Source: Spirochaetaceae bacterium
Lineage (GTDB): Bacteria; Spirochaetota; Spirochaetia; WRBN01
NCBI GenBank assembly: GCA_020024055.1
Contig: JAHHUI010000081.1
Location: 1 to 5,234, forward strand
Length of the DNA stretch: 5,234 bases
Reading direction: 5' to 3'
Below, piece by piece: positions 1-5,234 of this stretch. Position 1 is the first letter of the stretch. Each line of letters begins with the position of its first letter. Below the pieces are notes generated by a model. That model was not told the DNA's origin. It made no database searches and was given only the letters and a program-made list of their open reading frames with translations. The position numbers and the translations under genes are program-made.

Positions 1-1
1 G

Positions 2-244
2 CGCACGGTGAATTTAGACCCAGGATTGATTTCCGCCGGACGCATTGCCTTGGCCACCACAAAAAATGCCGGCCATCGAATTGCGCTAGCCTCTGGAATT
101 TATGTGGAAATTACTTTATTCTATGCAAAGAAAAATTATCATCCGCTGCCATGGACTTATCCAGATTTTCAAGATGATTTTGTCAAGCAGGCTCTTTTAG
201 ACATGCGGCGGGTTTATATGCAACAATTAAAAAATGAAAATTGA
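2..244 (+). CDS. DUF4416 family protein, C-terminal part (5' end off the window)
   Basis: The frame is open from base 2 to a TGA at 242-244 and gives the last 80 residues of a protein whose start lies left of the window. I recognise the DUF4416 family from VNLDPG near the visible start, TKNAGHRIAL, GIYVEITLFY and LPWTYPDF. These match the conserved C-terminal block of this family, known from spirochaetes and several other deep-branching bacteria. Its biochemical function is not established, and the GTP-binding label sometimes attached to homologues should not be trusted. No signal peptide or membrane segment can be judged from this fragment; the visible part looks soluble. The stop codon lies inside the start of the EF-P rhamnosyltransferase gene (11-bp overlap), so the two are almost certainly co-transcribed. 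The internal GTG at base 8 encodes the Val of VNLDPG, a conserved stretch, so it is not a real start. Confidence 0.85.
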   Translation, partial: RTVNLDPGLISAGRIALATTKNAGHRIALASGIYVEITLFYAKKNYHPLPWTYPDFQDDFVKQALLDMRRVYMQQLKNEN

Positions 245-1232
245 TATATTCTGTCGTGTAATTGATTTTTGGGGTGATGTCGCTGTCTCTTGGCGTCTGG
301 CCTGTGCTTTGAAAAAAGTGCAGCCACAATGGGATATTGCTTATTATTGTGATGACTGGCAGCCGTGGTGCACCCTGATGGGCATGGCCAAGGTGCCAGA
401 ATATTATCAAGGTATCGCTTTAAAAAATTATCAGCAGAAATCTTATGCCCAGGCAGATATTGCCCTGGAAATGTTAGCCGGTGGCTTGCCCAAGAATTAT
501 CCTGCGCCAAAATCTATGAGCGTGAATGTAGAATATTTAACCGCAGAGGACTGGGGGGCAGATTGCCATTTAAAGCAAAGCTTTCCAAAGCCTCATTTTT
601 TCTTTTTGCCGGGCATTTCTCAAGGAACAGGCGGCTTAGTCTTTGGTGATTTTTTTGAAAAACAGGTTTTTGTCCAGGATATAAAAGTACAGCGCCTGGC
701 CTGGGCAAAAAAAATGGGATTGAAATTGGATCCAGAAAGAAATTGGGTCAGCTGTTATTTATACCAGATTTCTGCACACAGCCTGCAAAATGCGCAAGAA
801 TCAATTTTTCTTGGCCCGGCCCTCCCGCATTTAAAACCGGATTTTGGCTATTTTGTTCCTATGACTTTGGCCCAGTATGATGAACTGCTGTGGCTGTGTG
901 ATCAGCATTTGGTGCGCGGTGAGGACAGTCTCAGCCGTGCTATGCTGACCGGCAAGCCCTTTTTGTGGCAGGCTTATCCCCAGGAAAATGAAGATCATGA
1001 AAAAAAGGTACAGGCTTTGATCAATCAGATCAGCCAGCAGGAACCCACAGAAAAAGAAATGCTGAAAAGGCACTTTTTCTCCCTGAACAAACAGCAAAGA
1101 ATTGATTGGGCATTATGGCAAAAAGAACAGAATCATCTGGCCAGGAATTTTAAAGAGCTGCAGAAAAGGGTGATTGCCCTGGGCAGCCAGGAAATGCTGC
1201 TGAGCCATTTTATTCTTCAGAAGAATTTGTAA
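234..1232 (+). CDS. earP: Elongation factor P maturation arginine rhamnosyltransferase EarP
   Basis: EarP is a cytoplasmic GT-B inverting glycosyltransferase that moves rhamnose from dTDP-beta-L-rhamnose to a conserved arginine of EF-P, allowing EF-P to rescue ribosomes stalled at polyproline. The 332-residue product shows the family landmarks in order. The N-terminal IDIFCRVIDFWGD motif carries the two expected acidic residues, Asp11 and Asp15. NVEYLTAEDW lies at 98-107, FFFLPGISQGTGGL at 122-135, and YDELLWLCDQHLVRGEDS at 215-232. Arg228, Glu230, Asp231 and Ser232 correspond to nucleotide-sugar-binding residues known in proteobacterial EarP. KPFLWQAYPQ follows at 241-250. Proteobacterial EarP usually runs about 370-390 residues, so this is a compact version, and its DFWGD replaces the usual DNFGD. 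The ATG at 234 puts the first motif at the extreme N-terminus, as in the family. No good Shine-Dalgarno precedes it, which suggests coupling to the overlapping DUF4416 gene. The 3' end overlaps uvrC on the other strand. No efp gene is in view. Confidence 0.93.
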   Translation: MKIDIFCRVIDFWGDVAVSWRLACALKKVQPQWDIAYYCDDWQPWCTLMGMAKVPEYYQGIALKNYQQKSYAQADIALEMLAGGLPKNYPAPKSMSVNVEYLTAEDWGADCHLKQSFPKPHFFFLPGISQGTGGLVFGDFFEKQVFVQDIKVQRLAWAKKMGLKLDPERNWVSCYLYQISAHSLQNAQESIFLGPALPHLKPDFGYFVPMTLAQYDELLWLCDQHLVRGEDSLSRAMLTGKPFLWQAYPQENEDHEKKVQALINQISQQEPTEKEMLKRHFFSLNKQQRIDWALWQKEQNHLARNFKELQKRVIALGSQEMLLSHFILQKNL

Positions 1233-3075
1233 TAGGGGGAAGGTTTTCTTCTGTATTTTCTTCGCTTGCTTCGCAAAGGCGCTGCACCTCTTCAATCACT
1301 TCATGCGCAGCATCCACAGAGATTTTAGCCACATGGGCCACGTTAATCGGGTCTTGGCGTATGATAGCCTGCAAACTGCCATATTGCATCAACAGACGTT
1401 TTGCCCTAGTGGGCCCAATGCCAGGCACATTTTCCAACCGGGTCAGGGCCAAAATACCTCCGCGTAATTTTTTGTTATGAGATGTCGCCACACGATGTGT
1501 CTCATCCCGAATCGCCTGGCACAGGCGCAAAGCAGCGCTGTTTCTTTTCAGGACTATAGGCTTGGCACGATGAGGCACAAAGATTTCTTCTTCTCTTTTA
1601 GCCAGGCTGATCACAGAGACTTTATCAGCCACTCCCAAAGCCGCCAGCACGGACAAAACGGCAGACAGCTGGCCCTTTCCTCCGTCGATAATCAGCAAAT
1701 CCGGCAAGGGCAGCCCTTCATTCGTCAGCTTGGTGAACCTGCGGGCCACTGCTTCGCTCAGCGATTTAAAATCATTAATTTCCCCTTGGCTCAGACTGCG
1801 CATGCGAAAAGTGCGATAATTGTTATAATCAGGCAGGCCATTCCAAAAAGACACCAGGCTGGCCACAGTGAAATATCCGCTCAGCTGTGCAATGTCAAAT
1901 CCTTCAATACGCCGTGGCAGCTTGGGCAGATTGAGAATTTCTTGCAATTCGTCCAATGCCCCTTCGCGGTGATTGTCATGGGCCAGATCCAATGTCGCAT
2001 TGCTTAATGCCATTCTCAGGAGTGACAGGTCACGACTGTCGAGAGGATGTTTGAACTGAATATTAATTTTCTGTGTTTCTTTAAAGAAATATTCCAATGT
2101 GGTTGTCTGGGGAATGCTTTCCATAAAAACAACTTTAGGCAGGCTGTCTTTGGGCAGGCTGGTGTAATAACGCAGAATAAATTCTTCCAATACTTCATGG
2201 TCATTGCTGGCAGTTTCAATGCAAAAAGAGACTTTTTGCAGCATTTTTCCATTGCGCATCGGAAGAATGACAAAACGATAATTGTATTGATTTCCCACAT
2301 CGGCCAAATAATCACGTGAGATTTCAGTATTATCCTGAACAATTTGATCTTCTTCCACAATTTTCAGGGCATGAATCGCATCACGATATTGGGCGGCGGC
2401 TTCATATTGCTGTGTCAGTGAAGCTTCTTCCATTTTGTTACTCAGCTGCTGCACAAAACTGTGTATGTCGCCTTTAAGCAAATTCATCACCTGTTCCACT
2501 TCGCGATTGTATTTCACAGGGTCTACTTTATTGCGGCAGGGTGCCCAGCATTGGTACATATGATAATAGATACAGGGTTCTTTGCGTTTACGCAGGGGGA
2601 TGCTGCGGCATTTCCTTAATTTGAATAATTGGGAAATAATTTTTAAATAGCTGTCAATGCGCTTGGCGTCTGGATAGGGCCCGAAATAAAGGCTGCCGTC
2701 ATTGATTTTTTGGCGTGTTTTAAAAATGCGCGGATAGTCTTCATTGGTGATGCGTATGAGCGGATATGTCTTATGGTCTTTCAGCTGGATATTATAAACA
2801 GGGGTATATTCTTTAATCAGATTGTTTTCTAGCAATAATGCTTCATATTCGTTTTTCACAACAATGCAGTCCACTGTGGCGGCATGGGAAAGCAAGGCCT
2901 GTGTTTTAATTGAAGTGTCATGAAAATAGCTGAGCAGCCTGGAGCGGATATTCACCGCTTTACCTATATAAAGGGTTTCTCCCTTGGTATTTTTCCATAA
3001 ATATACCCCGCATAAAGAGGGAAGTTGGAGAACCATATTTTTAATTTTTTCAAGATTGGGATTATTGTTTTCCAT
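1210..3075 (-). CDS. uvrC: Excinuclease ABC subunit C (UvrC)
   Basis: UvrC is the cytoplasmic nuclease of nucleotide excision repair: recruited by UvrB at a lesion, it cuts 3' and then 5' of the damage. The 621-residue product is full length for the family. The GIY-YIG 3' nuclease lies at about 18-100, with GVY at 23-25, YIG at 36-38, Arg44, and Glu83 as the expected metal ligand. Cys156, Cys168, Cys176 and Cys180 have the 12/8/4 spacing of the [4Fe-4S] ligands described for E. coli UvrC. A UVR (UvrB-contact) helix pair lies at about 204-240. The RNase H-like 5' nuclease spans about 385-540, with Asp394 (FDIAQLSG), Asp464 (IDGGKGQL) and His527 (RDETHR). Helix-hairpin-helix DNA binding starts at NVPGIGPTRAKRL (549-561). 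A short acidic tail ends the protein. The ATG at 3075 is chosen because it gives a normal N-terminus; its Shine-Dalgarno is weak and Met14 is a less likely alternative. It is transcribed divergently from the binding-protein gene and convergently with earP. Confidence 0.97.
   Translation of the reverse strand: MENNNPNLEKIKNMVLQLPSLCGVYLWKNTKGETLYIGKAVNIRSRLLSYFHDTSIKTQALLSHAATVDCIVVKNEYEALLLENNLIKEYTPVYNIQLKDHKTYPLIRITNEDYPRIFKTRQKINDGSLYFGPYPDAKRIDSYLKIISQLFKLRKCRSIPLRKRKEPCIYYHMYQCWAPCRNKVDPVKYNREVEQVMNLLKGDIHSFVQQLSNKMEEASLTQQYEAAAQYRDAIHALKIVEEDQIVQDNTEISRDYLADVGNQYNYRFVILPMRNGKMLQKVSFCIETASNDHEVLEEFILRYYTSLPKDSLPKVVFMESIPQTTTLEYFFKETQKINIQFKHPLDSRDLSLLRMALSNATLDLAHDNHREGALDELQEILNLPKLPRRIEGFDIAQLSGYFTVASLVSFWNGLPDYNNYRTFRMRSLSQGEINDFKSLSEAVARRFTKLTNEGLPLPDLLIIDGGKGQLSAVLSVLAALGVADKVSVISLAKREEEIFVPHRAKPIVLKRNSAALRLCQAIRDETHRVATSHNKKLRGGILALTRLENVPGIGPTRAKRLLMQYGSLQAIIRQDPINVAHVAKISVDAAHEVIEEVQRLCEASEENTEENLPPITNSSEE
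1212..1226. repeat. Perfect 15-bp palindrome in the earP/uvrC 3' overlap
   Basis: ATTCTTC and GAAGAAT form a perfect 7-bp inverted repeat around a single central A, entirely inside the 23 bp shared by the two convergent genes. As RNA it could fold into a short AU-rich stem of about 5 bp with a 5-nt loop on either transcript. That is too weak, and lacks a proper T-tract, for a convincing bidirectional intrinsic terminator. In uvrC it encodes part of the acidic C-terminal tail; in earP it encodes the last few residues. The repeat is directly visible. Any role in transcription end formation is speculative. Confidence 0.5.
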
Positions 3076-3123
3076 AAATAATCACTTTTGCTTGCTTTGT
3101 TTAATACAGACTGCCTAAGTCAT

Positions 3124-3152
3124 ATTTTAAAGAGAAAAAGGAAAATAGACAA
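3124..3152 (-). promoter_or_regulatory. Candidate sigma70-type promoter for uvrC
   Basis: Read on the minus strand, TTGTCT (3152-3147, 4 of 6 matches to TTGACA) and TAAAAT (3129-3124, 5 of 6 matches to TATAAT) are separated by exactly 17 bp. Transcription would begin near 3117 and leave a leader of about 40 nt before the uvrC ATG. No LexA- or other regulator-type operator was recognised. The sequence match is direct, but the region is AT-rich, so chance matches are possible. Confidence 0.4.
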
Positions 3153-3195
3153 TCAGCATAGGTAATAAATTAGGCCTAGAATATGCTTGCTTAAC

Positions 3196-3224
3196 TAGAC
3201 AAATGAATCAGGACATGTTATCAT
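3196..3224 (+). promoter_or_regulatory. Candidate extended -10 promoter for the peptide-binding protein
   Basis: TAGACA (3196-3201, 5 of 6 matches to TTGACA) lies exactly 17 bp upstream of TATCAT (3219-3224, 5 of 6 matches to TATAAT). TG at 3216-3217 adds an extended -10 element. This is the best promoter-like sequence in the window. Normal spacing puts the first transcribed base at about 3231, which is the G of the GTG start codon, so the mRNA may have no leader. The hexamers are read directly; promoter use is inferred. Confidence 0.55.
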
Positions 3225-3230
3225 TAACCT

Positions 3231-4838
3231 GTGAGGTCTTACGTATTTCTCTTAGCAATATTTTGTTTAGTCTCTCTTTGTGTCCCAAGCTCTCTATCGG
3301 CAGATGAAAGAAGTGCGTCTCAAGCAGCGGAACAGTTTAATGTTATTTACCCTGAAGGCCTGCTGGAACTAGATCCTCATCAGGCAAATACAGTCTTAAC
3401 AGCACAGCTTCATACGGCTTTGTACGAGGGGCTTGTCACCCTGGATCCGCGTACATTGCTTCCCGAACCTGCTTTAGCGGAAGACTGGACAATCAGCAAA
3501 GATGAAAAAGTGTATACCTTTCGTATACGCAAGGGTGTTCTCTTTTCAGACGGCACACCTTTAGATGCCTATAGCTTTTATCGTTCTTTTTTGCGTTTGG
3601 TTGACCCTAATATTCCCAAGGAATATGCTTATTTATTAGACGGCGTGAAAAATGTGATGCGCTATCGCCTGAATAAAGAGGGCAGCATCAGTGATTTGGG
3701 CCTGCGTGTGCTCAGTCCATGGGTTTTTGAGATTACATTGGAATATCCTATTCCATATTTTCTTTCGCTGCTGGCGCATCATGCTTTTGTTCCCATCAGT
3801 TCCTATCAGCTTCCTGTGATGTGGAAAGATTACAGCCGGATTGCCTATTCGGGGCCCTATGTGGTGTCAAAGTATTCTGCTGATAATATGCATTTGGTAA
3901 AAAATCCTTTTTATTGGGATAAAGACAATGTCAATATTCCTGAACTGAGTATCACGATGAGCAATGATGCCCTGCAGAATACAGTGATGTTTGACAATAG
4001 TAAAAGCGACTGGGTTTTAGGGCCTTTTGACCCCAAGTCTTTGAAAAAACGATCGGCATTAAAAATTAATCCTAGTTTTTCCACGCAATTTTTTTATTTT
4101 GCAGATGATCATCCTGCTTTCCAAGATGTGCGTGTACGTGAAGCATTATTTTTGCTCATTCCCTGGCAGGAATTGCGCAATTTATATTCAACACCTGCTT
4201 TGGGCCTGGTGCCCACGCTGCCAAAGTCTCTGGGTTATTCGTCTTTTCAGGGATTTAAAACAGATAAAAAGAGAGCATTGAAACTGCTTGCACGCGCAGG
4301 ATATCCTCAAGGGCGCGGCTTGCCCGAATTAGTGATAGCCACCAGTTATATTCATGACAATGCTGCAAAGACAATTGCCAGCGCATGGCTGCAGCTGGAC
4401 ACCACTGTGCGTGTATTTGTTCCCGAAGGGGATTATTTCAATTATCTTGATCATAACAAGCCCACATTGGCGGCCTATGGCTGGGTGGCCGACTATTTAG
4501 ACCCTATTGCGTTTTTGTCATTGTTTGCCAGCACAAATCCTCTTAATAAATCTATTTATAAAGACCCTGTCTACGATAGGTTTTTATTTTCCTCTAATTT
4601 AAGAAAAAATAAATCGCGTATGCGTATTCTCTCTGATGCAGAATCAACATTATTGAATAGTTTTATTGTTGTGCCTATTAATCATCCGCCCTCTTCCAGT
4701 CTGATCGATTTGACAATTATACGCGGATGGTATGAAAATCCTCTTGATATTCATCCATTTAAGTATTTAAGTTTTGGTGTCAATGAAGACATTAGAAAAT
4801 CCATGATAGGGAGGTTTATCAGCTATGGCGAGTCTTAA
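3231..4838 (+). CDS. Secreted family 5 (OppA/DppA-like) peptide-binding protein
   Basis: This 535-residue protein is an extracellular solute-binding protein of the SBP_bac_5 family, which captures oligopeptides for ABC importers. Residues 1-24 form a signal peptide: a short basic start, a hydrophobic core over about 4-18, and a likely signal peptidase I site SLSA|DE at 24/25. Cys17 (LVSLC) resembles a lax spirochaetal lipobox, but Leu before the Cys makes lipidation doubtful. Family landmarks follow: LYEGLVTLDP (64-73), AEDWTISKDEKVYTFRIRKG with FSDGTPLDA (83-113), SGPYVV (207-212), LVKNPFYWD (222-230), DVRVREAL (299-306), GWVADYLDPIAFLSLF (417-432) and NPLDIHPFKYL (503-513). Substrate specificity cannot be read from this. 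The GTG at 3231 is effectively forced: an in-frame TAA sits at 3225-3227, and no other ATG, GTG or TTG occurs before or within the signal peptide. No Shine-Dalgarno lies at a usable distance. No permease or ATPase genes are in view; the next gene is a sugar-phosphate mutase that overlaps it by 14 bp. Confidence 0.93.
   Translation: MRSYVFLLAIFCLVSLCVPSSLSADERSASQAAEQFNVIYPEGLLELDPHQANTVLTAQLHTALYEGLVTLDPRTLLPEPALAEDWTISKDEKVYTFRIRKGVLFSDGTPLDAYSFYRSFLRLVDPNIPKEYAYLLDGVKNVMRYRLNKEGSISDLGLRVLSPWVFEITLEYPIPYFLSLLAHHAFVPISSYQLPVMWKDYSRIAYSGPYVVSKYSADNMHLVKNPFYWDKDNVNIPELSITMSNDALQNTVMFDNSKSDWVLGPFDPKSLKKRSALKINPSFSTQFFYFADDHPAFQDVRVREALFLLIPWQELRNLYSTPALGLVPTLPKSLGYSSFQGFKTDKKRALKLLARAGYPQGRGLPELVIATSYIHDNAAKTIASAWLQLDTTVRVFVPEGDYFNYLDHNKPTLAAYGWVADYLDPIAFLSLFASTNPLNKSIYKDPVYDRFLFSSNLRKNKSRMRILSDAESTLLNSFIVVPINHPPSSSLIDLTIIRGWYENPLDIHPFKYLSFGVNEDIRKSMIGRFISYGES
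4808..4814 (+). promoter_or_regulatory. Shine-Dalgarno of the phosphohexomutase gene
   Basis: AGGGAGG lies 10 bp before the ATG at 4825, inside the last codons of the binding-protein gene. It is by far the clearest ribosome binding site in the window. It fixes the mutase start despite the 14-bp overlap, and it indicates that the mutase can recruit ribosomes itself rather than relying only on reinitiation. Confidence 0.7.
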
Positions 4839-5234
4839 AGGACTTAAGCCAGAAGAGCTGGAAAAATCTTTTCAAAAATTTATTCTTTCTCCTTCAGGAT
4901 GGCGTAAAGTCTTTGCCATTGACGGCAACGAGGATTCTCTATCTGCTCAGATTTCTGAGAGTGATATTTTTCTTACTTTGCTCAGTGTTAATACGATTGC
5001 ACAGTTTTGGTTTTTGCATTCACCCCGCCCGGTCATTCTTGTAGGTTCAGACACCAGACCAACCAGTGAAAATTTATTAGATGTTGTCACACATGAATTG
5101 TATCGTGTGGGCTGTCATGTGTTGATGGCTGGGACAATTCCTATTCCTGAATTGGCTGCCTGTTGTCAGAAAAGAAATTATATTGACGGATTTTTTTATG
5201 TTTCTGCCAGCCATAACCCCCCAGGATATAATGG
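4825..5234 (+). CDS. Phosphoglucomutase/phosphomannomutase, N-terminal part (3' end off the window)
   Basis: The frame is open from the ATG at 4825 to the right edge, giving 136 complete codons. The product belongs to the alpha-D-phosphohexomutase superfamily, cytoplasmic enzymes that interconvert hexose 1- and 6-phosphates through a phosphoserine and a bisphosphate intermediate. FILSPSGWRKVFA at about 19-31 matches the N-terminal block of one subgroup. GSDTRPTS at 74-81 is the conserved domain 1 motif. YVSASHNPPGYNG at the window edge is the active-site loop, with Ser129 as the expected phosphoserine and His130 and Asn131 next to it. The metal-binding DGDGDR-type loop and the sugar-specificity loop lie beyond the window, so glucose versus mannose preference cannot be decided. 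The gene overlaps the binding-protein stop by 14 bp and has its own strong Shine-Dalgarno, so it is probably co-transcribed with that gene. Confidence 0.9.
   Translation, partial: MASLKGLKPEELEKSFQKFILSPSGWRKVFAIDGNEDSLSAQISESDIFLTLLSVNTIAQFWFLHSPRPVILVGSDTRPTSENLLDVVTHELYRVGCHVLMAGTIPIPELAACCQKRNYIDGFFYVSASHNPPGYN

Noticed and set aside
365..649. 94-codon plus-strand frame inside earP
   Set aside because: It overlaps the motif-bearing earP frame, its composition is irregular and it has no start signal.
707..714. Run of eight A in earP, a possible slippage or frameshift site
   Set aside because: The frame continues correctly into conserved sequence, no alternative product of interest follows a shift, and A-runs are common in this gene.
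1246..1253. Inverted repeat partner of 1218-1225 (CAGAAGAA / TTCTTCTG) as a possible terminator
   Set aside because: The 20-nt loop, AU-rich stem and lack of a following T-tract on the plus strand make it a poor intrinsic terminator.
1477..2007. 176-codon open frame on the plus strand antisense to uvrC
   Set aside because: It lies wholly inside the well-supported uvrC gene. Its translation is rich in Gln, His and Arg without domain or motif, has no ribosome binding site, and looks like a shadow of uvrC codon use.
2047..2319. 90-codon plus-strand frame inside uvrC
   Set aside because: It is a shadow frame with no recognisable motif, overlapping the conserved uvrC coding sequence throughout.
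3171..3178. TAGGCCTA palindrome between the two divergent -35 elements
   Set aside because: An 8-bp palindrome is expected by chance about once per 256 positions and its flanks do not extend the symmetry, so it is not evidence for an operator.
3215..3307. Short ATG frame of 30 codons crossing the binding-protein start in another frame, preceded by AGGA
   Set aside because: AGGA is only about 1 nt from the ATG, too close to serve as a Shine-Dalgarno, and the ATG overlaps the predicted -10 element. The product is less signal-like than that of the GTG frame.

Overview
The window is an ordinary bacterial chromosomal segment, densely packed with housekeeping genes. It shows no mobile element, CRISPR array, RNA gene or defence system. 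By eye the GC content is low to moderate (roughly 40-45%). Several features together point to a spirochaete, probably Treponema-like: a DUF4416 protein, an EarP-type EF-P rhamnosyltransferase outside the usual beta/gamma-proteobacterial setting, a family 5 peptide-binding protein with the C-terminal motif NPLDIHPFKYL, and a phosphohexomutase beginning ILSPSGWRKVF. This assignment is inferred from remembered family resemblance and was not tested by a search.

Layout. Left block, plus strand: the 3' end of a DUF4416 gene (2-244) overlaps by 11 bp the start of earP (234-1232), so the two are very likely co-transcribed and translationally coupled. Middle, minus strand: a complete uvrC (1210-3075) converges on earP, and the two 3' ends share 23 bp, with a small perfect palindrome inside the overlap and no clear intrinsic terminator. 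A 155-bp divergent intergenic region (3076-3230) follows, with a plausible sigma70-type promoter in each direction. Right block, plus strand: a secreted family 5 peptide-binding protein (3231-4838) starts at GTG and overlaps by 14 bp a phosphoglucomutase/phosphomannomutase gene (4825 to the right edge), which has a strong Shine-Dalgarno sequence.

How the genes relate. EarP would rhamnosylate an arginine on elongation factor P to relieve ribosome stalling at polyproline; no efp gene is visible here. UvrC makes the dual incisions of nucleotide excision repair. The binding protein captures peptides outside the cytoplasmic membrane, but its permease genes are not in view. The mutase interconverts hexose 1- and 6-phosphates. 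No common pathway joins the four.

The points most worth a second look are the apparent leaderless GTG start of the binding protein, the tight DUF4416-earP linkage in what looks like a non-proteobacterial genome, the convergent earP/uvrC overlap, and the unusual pairing of a binding protein with a sugar-phosphate mutase. I did not find a convincing undescribed system.
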